A stretch of 64,000 nt of DNA from NCBI RefSeq assembly GCF_016907235.1, contig NZ_JAFBBO010000001.1, positions 1,116,001-1,180,000 on the forward strand, written 5' to 3'. The translations under genes and the position numbers were made by a program. This DNA is from Oerskovia jenensis (lineage in GTDB: Bacteria; Actinomycetota; Actinomycetes; Actinomycetales; Cellulomonadaceae). The notes under the pieces are model-generated. The model was not told the origin of the DNA and searched no databases. It worked only from the letters and a program-made list of their open reading frames with translations. Of the stretch, positions 41,839-51,200 are shown one piece after another (the stretch's first letter is position 1; every line of letters begins with the position of its first letter).

Positions 41839-42297
41839 ATGGACACTACAGAACGCACGACCCACGTCAACGAGCCCGTCACGATCCTGGGCCGCCACGT
41901 CCGCACCGACCCCGCCCGGTCGGCCGAGGACATCCCCGCGCTGTGGGCCGAGGTGACCTCCGGCGCTCTGCTCGCGAGCGTCCCCGGCCGGTTGTCCGGC
42001 GACGTCTACGCCGTGTACTCCGACCTGGAGCACGCAGGGCGGACGAACGACGGCGCCTTCACCTTCACGATCGGGGCACCGGTCGCGGAGGGCTCCGTAG
42101 CACCGCCCGGTCTCTCGCTCGTCACGATCCCGCGCTCGCGGCGCGTGGTGTTCCCCGCTCCCGAGAACGACCCGTCGCGCATCATCGAGGCGTGGCAGCT
42201 CGCGTGGGCGTCCGACGACGCCGAGAAGACCTTCCTGTGCGAGTACGAGCTGTATGCCGACGACGGCACGGTCGCGGTCCACCTCGGCGTCCGCTGA
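41839..42297 (+). CDS. GyrI-like effector-binding domain protein
   Basis: The 152-residue protein is a stand-alone GyrI/AraC-effector-binding-like domain: VTILGRHVRTDPARSAEDIPALWAEV, VYAVYSDLEHAGRTNDGAFTFTIGAPV and EYELYADDGTVAVHLGVR. Such domains bind hydrophobic drugs or gyrase inhibitors. A TACGGT box ends six bases before the ATG. It precedes an AraC regulator gene with a similar C-terminal domain by 58 bases, and the pair may be co-transcribed or functionally linked. Confidence 0.85.
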   Translation: MDTTERTTHVNEPVTILGRHVRTDPARSAEDIPALWAEVTSGALLASVPGRLSGDVYAVYSDLEHAGRTNDGAFTFTIGAPVAEGSVAPPGLSLVTIPRSRRVVFPAPENDPSRIIEAWQLAWASDDAEKTFLCEYELYADDGTVAVHLGVR

Positions 42298-42355
42298 TCA
42301 CGGGTAGCGTCGTCCTCCAGGCGACGCCGTCGCGGCGGCCTGACAGGGGGACGAC

Positions 42356-43237
42356 GTGCGGGCAGAGCACTGGATCGACTACGAGCAGCGGTTCGACGTC
42401 GTCCTCGCGCACGTCCACGACCACCTCGCCGAGCCGCTCGACCTCGTCGTCCTCGCCCAGGTTGCGGGCCTGTCGCCCCGCCACTTCCACCGCGTGTTCA
42501 CCTCGGCGTTCGACGAGACGCTGGCGGCGCTCGTGCGTCGGCTGCGCATGCAGCGGGCGAGCGACCTCCTCGCGAACTCGACGACGCCGGTCGCGCAGGT
42601 CGCGGCGCTGTGCGGCTACCCCGACGTCTCCTCGTTCACCCGCGCCTTCACCGCGGCCCACGGCGTGCCGCCCGCGCGCTACCGCACGGTCGGGACCCAT
42701 GAGCGCTTCCGGCGCGCGGTCACGCGGCGGGACCCGAGCGCGTTCGACGTCGAGATCCGCGCCGTCGAGCCGATCGCCTGCCTGTCGGTCCGTCACCGAG
42801 GCTCCTACCTCGGGATCGACCAGGCGTTCACCGACCTCGCCGTCTGGTACTCCGCGCACGGGCACCCCAGGTCGGCGCAGCGCCATCTCGGGGTCTTCCA
42901 CACCGACCCCACCGCGACCGCCGTCGAGGACATGCGGTCACGGGCCTGCTTCGAGCGGCCCGGCGAACTCCCTCAGGCAGAGGTGCGACCTCTCGCCGAC
43001 GGCGCGGCCGAGCTCGACGAGTACGTGATCGAGGGTGGGACCTATGCCGTGCTGACGCACCAAGGGCCGTACTCGGACATGCCCGCGAAGTACTCGTGGT
43101 TCTTCGGGTGCTGGGTCCCGCACGCCGGTGTCGCGCTCGCGGACCGGCCCGTCGTCGAGCAGTACCTCGACCTCCCGGCGGGCAGGGCACCCGGCGAGAT
43201 CAGGACCGAGATGTGGCTGCCGATCGAGGGCGGGTAG
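42356..43237 (+). CDS. AraC-family regulator with GyrI-like effector domain
   Basis: The 293-residue protein has a double-helix-turn-helix AraC DNA-binding domain at the N-terminus (residues 10-110: AEPLDLVVLAQVAGLSPRHFHRVF and VAALCGYPDVSSFTRAFTAAHGVPPARYR) and a GyrI-like ligand domain at the C-terminus (VRHRGSYLGIDQAF, AVLTHQGPYSDMPAKYSWFFGCW, AGRAPGEIRTEMWLPI). This Rob/BmrR-like order typically activates drug-efflux or detoxification genes. GGGGG precedes the GTG at 42356. It lies in an accessory patch within the conserved block. Confidence 0.92.
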   Translation: MRAEHWIDYEQRFDVVLAHVHDHLAEPLDLVVLAQVAGLSPRHFHRVFTSAFDETLAALVRRLRMQRASDLLANSTTPVAQVAALCGYPDVSSFTRAFTAAHGVPPARYRTVGTHERFRRAVTRRDPSAFDVEIRAVEPIACLSVRHRGSYLGIDQAFTDLAVWYSAHGHPRSAQRHLGVFHTDPTATAVEDMRSRACFERPGELPQAEVRPLADGAAELDEYVIEGGTYAVLTHQGPYSDMPAKYSWFFGCWVPHAGVALADRPVVEQYLDLPAGRAPGEIRTEMWLPIEGG

Positions 43238-43299
43238 GGCTCCCGCTCCGACCCGATGGCGAGCCCCTGATCGCGCGCCGACTGCGGTCGTCGATGACG

Positions 43300-44018
43300 T
43301 CAGTCGCCCACTCTCCAGCGGAATCGACCGGGTTCCACCGGGGCGTCCGTGCCGTTCGTCCGCAGCAGCTGCCGGACATCGATGGCCGCCCGTTCGTCAC
43401 GGGCGAGCACGACCGTCTGGCGAGGGGCGATGTCGGTGAGGAACCGATGCGAGGCGACGGCAACGTCGCGGCCGAGCAGCCAGTCGGTCCCGCTGTCGAG
43501 ACGGGCCCTCTCCGTCGCACGCTGACCGAGAAGCAGTGGATCGACACCGGGTCATCGCTGAGCGTCGCCGCGTTCCACCACCCGTGGTGCTCACGCCAGA
43601 TCGCGCAGTCCTCCACGAAGCTCTCGACCGAGTCGAAGAGGAGATGGAGCTCGTCCGTCCACGAGCACCTGACCTGCCCGCCTTCCGAGAGGACGATCTG
43701 GCACTGCGCCGTGTCGTGGCGTGCGGCATCGAGCATCGGAGTCCCCTCGCGGGAGCGCCGCACCGTTGGACGTGCTCCGCCACCCAGGAGGATCGATCCC
43801 TCGAGAGGGCCGCCCTCGACCTCGAAGTCGAGTCCCTCGTAGCGCCGGGCGAACCGCCGTGCCGTCGACAGCATGGCCGACCGGTCCGCGTCCCAGCCGA
43901 CGGGCCAGCACGGTTCGATCGCCTCGTCAGCCATCGCCGTCCTCCACGTCAGCTCGCGCACGAATCGAAGCGCCCGGTCCGACAGCCCTCCGGGCAGATC
44001 GTCGGCGGAGGAGGTCAC
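43300..44018 (-). pseudogene. Frameshifted hypothetical gene
   Basis: A minus-strand frame starting at 44018 codes about 155 plausible residues (through DSVESFVEDCAIWREHHGWWNAATL), then degenerates into Arg/Ser/Pro-rich shadow sequence. From about 43555 a different frame gives a convincing 70-residue continuation (DSGTDWLLGRDVAVASHRFL, RQTVVLARDERAAIDVRQLL, ending RFRWRVGD with TGA at 43300-43302). One base change near 43535-43555 would restore a protein of about 235 residues. It is either a genuine frameshift or a sequencing error. No family recognised; the FDSVESFVED segment recalls SMI1/KNR4-type proteins only weakly. Confidence 0.6.
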
Positions 44019-44106
44019 GATCGCATGCCGTGGACCATACGACTGTTCACCTTCTCGTCTCTGTGCATCGGGCCGCGCGCTGCACCGTCCTACGCGCCGC
44101 CCCGTC

Positions 44107-44601
44107 CTAGTCGTAGACGAGCGCAGCCCGGAAGATCGCGGCGACCATGGCCCAGTCGGGGTCCTTCGGAACCGGTCTCTTCATCACGTTCGCGAAGAAG
44201 CCGTCCATCGATCCTGTCCAGCGCCCGGCTGCTTCGATCAAGGACTCCGGGGAGGAGTTCTCCGCGACGACGTCGCCTTCGCGCAGCCTGCCTGCCAGTC
44301 CGATCAGGTGCCGGGCCAGGTCTTGCCTGGTGCGGATCGCGTCGAGCGTCGGGTCGGGCCAGGTCATGGCGTCCGTCCCACGTCCGCGGGCGTCCGCAAG
44401 CCCTGCGCCACGGTCCTGGTCGCCAGTCGACGGTTGAGCATGTTCGACGCCACGCCGGTCCTCGTCCTCCATGGCACGTTCGAGCAGCGACTCGAGCACG
44501 CCCGCGAGAGAGGCCTCACCCTGGGACGAGGCCCAGGCGTGGAGGTCGTCTCGAAGTCTCGCCGACACCGTGATCGTCGTCAGGCCTTCGTGTCCGGTCA
44601 T
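44107..44601 (-). CDS. Ribbon-helix-helix domain joined to a small DUF7660-like domain
   Basis: The 164-residue frame has an N-terminal ribbon-helix-helix-like segment (TTITVSARLRDDLHAWASSQ then SLAGVLESLLERAMEDE), a Gln/Asp/Gly-rich linker, and a C-terminal 85-residue domain (TRQDLARHLIGLAGRLREGD, EAAGRWTGSMDGFFANVMKR, DWAMVAAIFRAALVYD) resembling small DUF7660-type proteins, a recall-based call. An internal ATG at 44367 preceded by GGGACGGA could start the second domain alone. A CATACT hexamer ends six bases before the ATG at 44601. The two parts may be one fusion or two products of one frame. Confidence 0.6.
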   Translation of the reverse strand: MTGHEGLTTITVSARLRDDLHAWASSQGEASLAGVLESLLERAMEDEDRRGVEHAQPSTGDQDRGAGLADARGRGTDAMTWPDPTLDAIRTRQDLARHLIGLAGRLREGDVVAENSSPESLIEAAGRWTGSMDGFFANVMKRPVPKDPDWAMVAAIFRAALVYD

Positions 44602-44650
44602 GTCCGAAGTATGCCCGGCGAGGGTCCCCGTGAGCAGACGGAGGGCGCGA

Positions 44651-47600
44651 TCATGCGCCACTCCCCGCGACCAGCGCCTCCAGCTCGTCCGCGTCCAGCA
44701 GCCGCTCGGGGCGCACGGTCTCGTCCGAGCCCAGGTAGTAGAACGCCGCGTTGACCTTGTCGACCGGCAGCCCGGACCAGCGCGACCACGCGAGCCGGTA
44801 GACCGCGAGCTGGACCTCGCGCGTGCGCCGGGCCTCGGCGTCGCGCGGTGCCTTGCCCGTCTTCCAGTCCACGACCACGACGGCGTCCGTCGCACCTCCC
44901 GCGTGCTCGGGGCCCTCGGGGAAGACCGCGTCGATGCGCGAGCGGAACATGATGCCGCCCACGGGTGTCTCGACGTCGACCTCCACGGCGAGCGGGGTGC
45001 GCCCCGCCCACTCCGAGGCGAGGAACGTCTGCTGGAGCGCGTCGAGGTCCAGGTCCGGCGAGATGTCCTCGTCGTCGGCCCCGGGCAGGTCGTCGACGTC
45101 GAGCAGCGACGACGACGTGAAGTACTGCTCGGCCCACAGGTGGAACTGCGTGCCGCGGCGCGCGTGCACCGTGGGCTGCGCGGGCACGGGACGTCGCAGG
45201 TGCAGCGCGTACTCGTCGCGGTCCGCAGCAAGACGCACGAGCCCCGACGCCGAGATGTGCGCGGGGAACGTGATCTCGCTGCTCCGGGCGTCGCGGCGGT
45301 CGCGTTCCTCGAGCAGGATGCGCGCGAGCTCGCGCAGGTCCGTGCCGGACGCGTCGAGCAGCGGCACACGCCCCTCCGACACCCAGCCGTCTCCCGCACG
45401 GGACACCCGTGCGTCGATCTGCGCCCTGACCCTGTCCGCGGCGGCCCGCACGAGCTCGCGTGCGCGCGGTCCGGCCCCGTCCGGACCGGTCGCCACGGCA
45501 TCGTCGGGGGGCCCGACGGCGTCGGCACCGGACGCTCCACGCTCCGCCCGCGGCCAGAGCGCCTCGTGGACCAGCTCGTCCCGAGGGTTGCTCTCGTCCT
45601 TGTCGGGGATGCCGGCCCAGTCGGCGTCGCTGATGATCCCGGCCTCGGCGAGCTCCACGAGGAACGGCGAGGGTGTGCGCGGCTTGGTCGCGTCACGCCA
45701 CCAGGACCCGGCGAGCAGCAGCTCGGCGCGGGCACGCGTGAACGCGACGTAGGCGAGGCGGCGCTCCTCGTCGACCTGGTGCTCTCCGCTCGCCGCGAGG
45801 AACTCCTTGCGACGGCCGTCGAGGTCCTTGGCGTCCTCGGCGACCTCGTAGCCGAAGACGGGCAGGTCCTCGGCGTCGCCGCGCAACGGGTACGGGAGGT
45901 TGCCCAGGCCCGTGAACCAGCCACTGTCCGTCGGCCCCTTGTCGCCCACGGCCGTGTTGGGGAAGATCCCGTCGACCATGCCGGGCACCGCGACGACGTC
46001 CCACTCCAGCCCCTTGGAGGCGTGCACCGTGATGATCTGCACCGCGTCCGGGTCGGGTTCGCGCACGGGCAGGTCGAGGCCCCGCTCCTGCGAGCCGGCC
46101 GTGCCGAGCCACGCGAGGAACGCGCCGAGAGTCGGCAGGTCCGCGGACTGCGAGAACGTCGCCGCGACGTCCCGGAACGCGTCGAGGTGCGCGCGCCCCC
46201 GGTCGCCGACCTCCTCGCCGAACCCGCCCGCCGCGAGCGTCGCAGCGGTCGCGACCTCGATGTCGAGGCCCAGCGCACGCTCGGCCTGCGTCACGAGCTC
46301 GGGCAACGACAGGTACGTCTGCCCGCGCAGGTCGCGCAGGACCTTCGCGAGCGCGCTCAGCCGCGCGTGCCCCGCCCCGGTCAGCACGCGCCCGTCCCGA
46401 GCGGCGTGCCCGGGGCCGGGCAGGTCGTCGAGCGCGTCGACGATCGACCGGTGGTCGACCACGTCACCCTCGACCACGGTGAGCGTCCCGTCCGCGGCGA
46501 CACCGGGAAGCTCCGCCTCGCCCGCAGTGTCCGCACCCGACGGACCGGCGGAGGCTCCGGCGTCGGGGCCGCCGTCACCCGCCGCGCCCGGCGCGTCCAG
46601 CGACGACGGGCGGCGCGCCGCGTCCCGGCGCGCCAGGTCCGCCGCCCAGCTGCTGAGCGCGTGCAGGTCCGCGGCACCCAGGTTGAGGCGCGGACCCGTG
46701 AGGACGCGCATGAGCGAGTCGCCGCGCGACGGGTCGTGCGCGACCTCCAGGAGCGCGACGAGGTCCACGACCTCGGGCGTCGAGAGCAGGCCGCCCAGGC
46801 CCACGACCTCGACCGGCAACCCCTTGGCGCGCAGCGCGACCTCCATCGCGAGGAACTGCGAGCGAGCGCGGCACAGCACCGCGGCGGTCACGCGTTCCTG
46901 GCGGCGCGTGCGCGGACGCCACCGTTCGGCGACGAAGTCCGCTACCGCGGCGGCCTCCTCCTCGAGCGTCGCCGCGTAGACCCCGGTCACGACGCCGCGG
47001 CCCGCACCGGGCCGCTCGTCGAGCTGCGGCACGGGCACGCGCGTGGCGCCCTCGCGCAGCGGCGCGGCCGTGACGTTGGCCGCGGCCAGGACGGCCCGGT
47101 CGTTGCGCCAGGACGTGCTGAGGTACTGCACGTCCGCGGGCGCGCCCGTGCTGCCCGGTCCCGTCGCGCGGAACCGCTCGGGGAACCGTGCCAGCCCCGA
47201 CGCGCTCGCGCCGCGCCACCCGTAGATCGACTGGTTCGGGTCGCCCACGGCCGTGACGGGGTGCCCGCCGAACAGCGCGCACAGGAGCTCGACCTGCGCG
47301 TACGACGTGTCCTGGTACTCGTCGAGCAGCACCACGCCGTACCGGGCTCGCTCCCCCGCCCCGACCGCAGGGACGTCCCGCGCGAGGCGGGCCGCGATCG
47401 CGACCTGGTCCCCGAAGTCGAGCGAGTCCGACGTCCGTTTGCGCTCCCGGTACGTCTCGACGACGTCGAGCAGCCGGTGGCGTTCCCCGAGCGAGCCGAG
47501 AAGCCGCTTGACCTCGGCGTAGTGCTCGGTGCGCTTGCCACCGAGCGGCGTCGCCAGGATGGTGTCGACGATGCCCGTGATGCCCGCGCGTGCCTCGTCG

Positions 47601-48238
47601 GGGCTCAGCAGGTGCTCGCTCAGCGCACCGGACAGCGACAGTACGGCGCCGACGACCGTCGAGAACGCGGCCTCGGTCTGGAGGTCCCCCGCCCAGCTCT
47701 CGACGACCTCCGCCGCGAGCTGCCACTGGCTCGCCTCCGAGAGCAACCGGGCGCCGGGCTCGATGCCGATGCGCAGCGCGTGGTCCCCCACGAGCGAGGC
47801 CGCGTACGAGTTGTACGTCGAGATCGCGGGACGGTCCAGCATCGACAGCGCGGCGCCGTCCTTGCCCAGCGCCCGGTCGAGCTGCACGAGGCGGGACTGG
47901 ACACGCTCGGCGAGCTCGCCCGCGGCCTTGCGCGTGAAGGTCAGCCCGAGCACGGCCTCCTTGGCGACCCACTCGTTCGCGATGAGCCACACGACGCGCG
48001 CGGCCATGGTCTCGGTCTTGCCCGACCCGGCACCGGCCACGACGAGCAGCGGCGCGAGGGGCGCCTCGATCACGGCGACCTGCTCGTCGGTGGGTCGCGG
48101 ACGCCCCAGCATCTCGGCGATCCGCACCGCGGAGAAACGCGGCTCGGGCAGCCCGTGGGTGCCCGCCGCGGCGCCCGCCCCGGAGGGCAGCCCGACCGCC
48201 CCGAGGGCGACGTCGTCGAACAGCGACTCGGCGCTCAT
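44651..48238 (-). CDS. adnB: AdnB-like helicase-nuclease subunit
   Basis: AdnAB resects DNA double-strand ends for homologous recombination in actinobacteria. The 1195-residue protein is a UvrD-type motor (Walker A GAGSGKT at 69-75, TFTRKAAGELAERV, LLDEYQDTSYAQVELL, VGDPNQSIYGWRGA, IITVHASKGLEWDVVAVPG, RRLAYVAFTRARAELLLAG) with a C-terminal PD-(D/E)xK nuclease, seen in VDVETPVGGIMFRSRIDAVF and VVVDWKTGKAPRD. Its ATG overlaps the upstream adnA stop (ATGA). It is about 100 residues longer than the mycobacterial protein (1095 aa, from memory); low-complexity inserts lie near residue 550-600. Confidence 0.93.
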   Translation of the reverse strand: MSAESLFDDVALGAVGLPSGAGAAAGTHGLPEPRFSAVRIAEMLGRPRPTDEQVAVIEAPLAPLLVVAGAGSGKTETMAARVVWLIANEWVAKEAVLGLTFTRKAAGELAERVQSRLVQLDRALGKDGAALSMLDRPAISTYNSYAASLVGDHALRIGIEPGARLLSEASQWQLAAEVVESWAGDLQTEAAFSTVVGAVLSLSGALSEHLLSPDEARAGITGIVDTILATPLGGKRTEHYAEVKRLLGSLGERHRLLDVVETYRERKRTSDSLDFGDQVAIAARLARDVPAVGAGERARYGVVLLDEYQDTSYAQVELLCALFGGHPVTAVGDPNQSIYGWRGASASGLARFPERFRATGPGSTGAPADVQYLSTSWRNDRAVLAAANVTAAPLREGATRVPVPQLDERPGAGRGVVTGVYAATLEEEAAAVADFVAERWRPRTRRQERVTAAVLCRARSQFLAMEVALRAKGLPVEVVGLGGLLSTPEVVDLVALLEVAHDPSRGDSLMRVLTGPRLNLGAADLHALSSWAADLARRDAARRPSSLDAPGAAGDGGPDAGASAGPSGADTAGEAELPGVAADGTLTVVEGDVVDHRSIVDALDDLPGPGHAARDGRVLTGAGHARLSALAKVLRDLRGQTYLSLPELVTQAERALGLDIEVATAATLAAGGFGEEVGDRGRAHLDAFRDVAATFSQSADLPTLGAFLAWLGTAGSQERGLDLPVREPDPDAVQIITVHASKGLEWDVVAVPGMVDGIFPNTAVGDKGPTDSGWFTGLGNLPYPLRGDAEDLPVFGYEVAEDAKDLDGRRKEFLAASGEHQVDEERRLAYVAFTRARAELLLAGSWWRDATKPRTPSPFLVELAEAGIISDADWAGIPDKDESNPRDELVHEALWPRAERGASGADAVGPPDDAVATGPDGAGPRARELVRAAADRVRAQIDARVSRAGDGWVSEGRVPLLDASGTDLRELARILLEERDRRDARSSEITFPAHISASGLVRLAADRDEYALHLRRPVPAQPTVHARRGTQFHLWAEQYFTSSSLLDVDDLPGADDEDISPDLDLDALQQTFLASEWAGRTPLAVEVDVETPVGGIMFRSRIDAVFPEGPEHAGGATDAVVVVDWKTGKAPRDAEARRTREVQLAVYRLAWSRWSGLPVDKVNAAFYYLGSDETVRPERLLDADELEALVAGSGA

Positions 48239-51200
48239 GCGATCACCTGGCGGCCTTCCGTCATGAGGGGGCAGGAGCGGCGCACGGGGCACACCGAGCA
48301 CAGCTTGTTCTCGCGGGCCGTGAACACCGAGTCGGCCATGGTGTCCGCGACGTCCTCGACGAGCTCGCGCGCCCAGCTCGTGCCGTCGGGCTCGGGCTCG
48401 AGCGCGGGCTGCGTCCGCAGGCCCGCGTCCTTGCCGTCGCCCACGAACACGAGCTGTGCGCCGGCGCTGCGGGTGCCGTCGGGCAGGTCGAGCACCCCGC
48501 CCTCCACCGCGAGCTGGTAGGTGCCGAGCTGAGGGTTGGTCACGGCCTCCGCGACCGACGGCTTGGTCTTGCCCGTCTTGAGGTCCGCGACCCGCACCGC
48601 GCCGTCCCCGGCGTCCTCGACCCGGTCGATGACCCCGCGCAGCACGGCCCGGCCGATCTCGAGCTCGAACGGGGCCTCGACGAGCAGCGGCTCACCCGCG
48701 GCCTGAAGGTACCCGGCGAGTCGGCCGACCATGTCCTCGGCCTTGTGGCGCGTCTGCGTCGCGGGCCACCCGGGCGTGAGCGCGAGCTCGGGCCAGCGGC
48801 GGTCCAGCTCGGCCGCGAGCTCGGAGTGCGTCCCGCGCGGCGCCTCCTGCGCGATCGAGTGGACCAGGTTGCCGAGCGACTGCGCGGTCGCGTCGGGAGC
48901 CGTGCCGCCCGCGCTCTCCACGGCCCAGCGCAGCGCGCACCTGCTCACCGACTCGACCTTGGACGGCGAGATCATGACCGTGTCCTCGGGACCCCACAGG
49001 GGTTCGGTGCTGGAGACCGGGTTGACGCCGTACCAGGACTCGGGCCGTGCCTCCCCGACGCCCGCGAGCGCCAGGTCGGCGAGGAGCTCCGCGAGGTCGT
49101 CGGCGCGCGCGGGGTCCGCAGAGTCCGCGGAGTCGTCGACGCCGCGCCGCCCACCAGGGGCAGCCGACCGCGCGGAAGGTGCGGGCACCTCGGGCGACGC
49201 CTTCACGACCTCCTCGACGAGCAGGCTGCGCGCCGAGGCGACGAGCCCGCGCAGGTCGAGCGGTTGCCCGACCTCGACGCGGCGCGGGTCACGCTCCTCG
49301 TCGGACCCCACGGGCCCGTCCCCGTCGTCGCCGCCGGGCACCGCGCCCGGCCCCTCGTCGGTGTCGTCAGGTCCCGCGGGCGGGCACACGAGGTCGACGA
49401 ACGGCGAGGGGACCTCGTCGACGTCGCTCACGGCCGTGACGAGCAGGCGTCGCGTCGCGCGCGAGGTCGCGACCGCGAAGGACCGCAGCTCGTCCGTGAG
49501 GACGGCGCGCCGCGCGTCCGGACCCAGGCCGTGCGCGTCCTGCGAGCGCCCCGCGAGGAGCTCGACGAGCGCCTCGGAGCCGAGCAAGGAGTCACGCAGC
49601 CGCAGGTCCGGCCACACGCCGTCCTGGACCCCGGCCACGACCACGACGTCCCACTCGCGTCCGGCCGCGCCCGCAGGGGTCAGGGCGGCGACCGAGTCCG
49701 TGCCCGCGGCACGGGCCGCGAGCGAGTCGGCGGGCAGGTCCTGGGACTCGAGGTACTCCACGAACGCCGACGGCGGAGCGCCGGGCATGCGGTCGACGAA
49801 CGTCTCGGCGGCGCGGAAGAGGGCGAGGACCGCATCGAGGTCCCGGTCCGCGCGCGCACCGACCGCTCCCCCGCCCAGAGCGGCGTCGCGCCAGCGGTCC
49901 GAGAGCCGGGTGGCGCTCCAGATCGCCCAGAGCACGGTCTGCGCGGTCGCGTCGGGGGCGCGCGTGGCCTCGCGGCCGGCCGTGATGACGCGAGCGACCG
50001 CCGCGGCGCCGCGGCGCACGCTCGCGGGCAGCGTCGCGGCGCGCGACTCGTCGAGCAGGACCTCGACCAGGAGCGCGTCCGAGGTGCGCCCGCCGCCCGA
50101 GCCGAGCTCCTCGGCGCGCAGGGCGCGACGCAGCCGGCGCAGCGCGACGACGTCCAGCCCGCCCACGGGAGACGTCACGAGGGCTGCGGCGGTCACGGGG
50201 TCGAGCTCGTCGAAGGGCGACGGCTCGTCGGACCGGGCGGGCTCCCGCTCGATCAGCGTCTCGGCAGGGTCACCCACGTCGCGGGTCACGGCGTCGTCGA
50301 TCCCGGCCGCGCCGCGCACGCCGTCGAGGCCGCGCGAACGCCCGGCGGGCGGCAACCCGACCGCGACCCGCATGATCGCGAGCAACGGCGTGACCGCGGG
50401 TTCCTCGCGCAACGGGACGTCCGAGCCGAGGATGCCGACGGGCACCGAGGCCGCGATGAGCGCACGGCGCAGCGTCGCGAGCTGGGCCCCGGCGCGGCAG
50501 ACCACGGCCATGCGCCCCCAGGGGGTGCCGTGCAGCAGGTGCTCGGCACGCAGCTCGCGGGCCACGTACGCGGCTTCCTCTGCGCCGCTGCCGAGCAGCG
50601 CGACCGAGGCACCGCGCGGCGCGCCGTCCTCCGGGGTGGTGACCGGGGACGCCACCGCACCGCGGTGGACGGCACCCGCGACCGTGCCGATCTGGGTCGT
50701 CACGGTCCGCGTGACGTCGCGAAGGTCGCCTTCCTGCCGCCAGGCGGTGCCAAGGACCTCGACCCGGGCGTCGAACTCCCCCGTCGCGGCGCGCCGCCGC
50801 ACCGGGGCCGCTGCCCGCCCGACCAGGGCAGGGCTCGCGCCGCGGAAGGTCTGCACCGCGGTGTCCGGGTCCGCGAGCAGGACGAGGCGCGCGCCGTCGT
50901 CGTGCACCACACGCAAGAAGCGTGCGGTCGCGATCGTGGCCTCCTGGTAGTCGTCCACCACGACCACGTCCCATCCGGGCCGAGGCGCGCCCGTGACCTC
51001 GTCCTCCCAGGCGAGCAGGGCCTCGGCGGCCTCGTCGACCACGACTGCCGGGTCGTAGCGCGAGCCCAGGTCCGGGGTACCCACCCGCAGCGCGGTCACG
51101 TCGAGGTACTCCTGGTAGACCTGCGCGGCGGTCCGCCACTCGGGGCGGTCGTGCTGCGTGCCCAGGTCGTCGAGGTCTGCGGGGGTCAGACCGCGCTCGG

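Noticed and set aside
38658-43028. Very long plus-strand open frame (1456 codons)
   Set aside because: Runs opposite DUF2776-like, nudC and other real genes; Arg/Gly/Ala/Pro-rich, no domains. A GC-rich antisense shadow.
44471-48520. Plus-strand open frame of 1349 codons
   Set aside because: Antisense to adnB, with shadow-type composition and no conserved motif.
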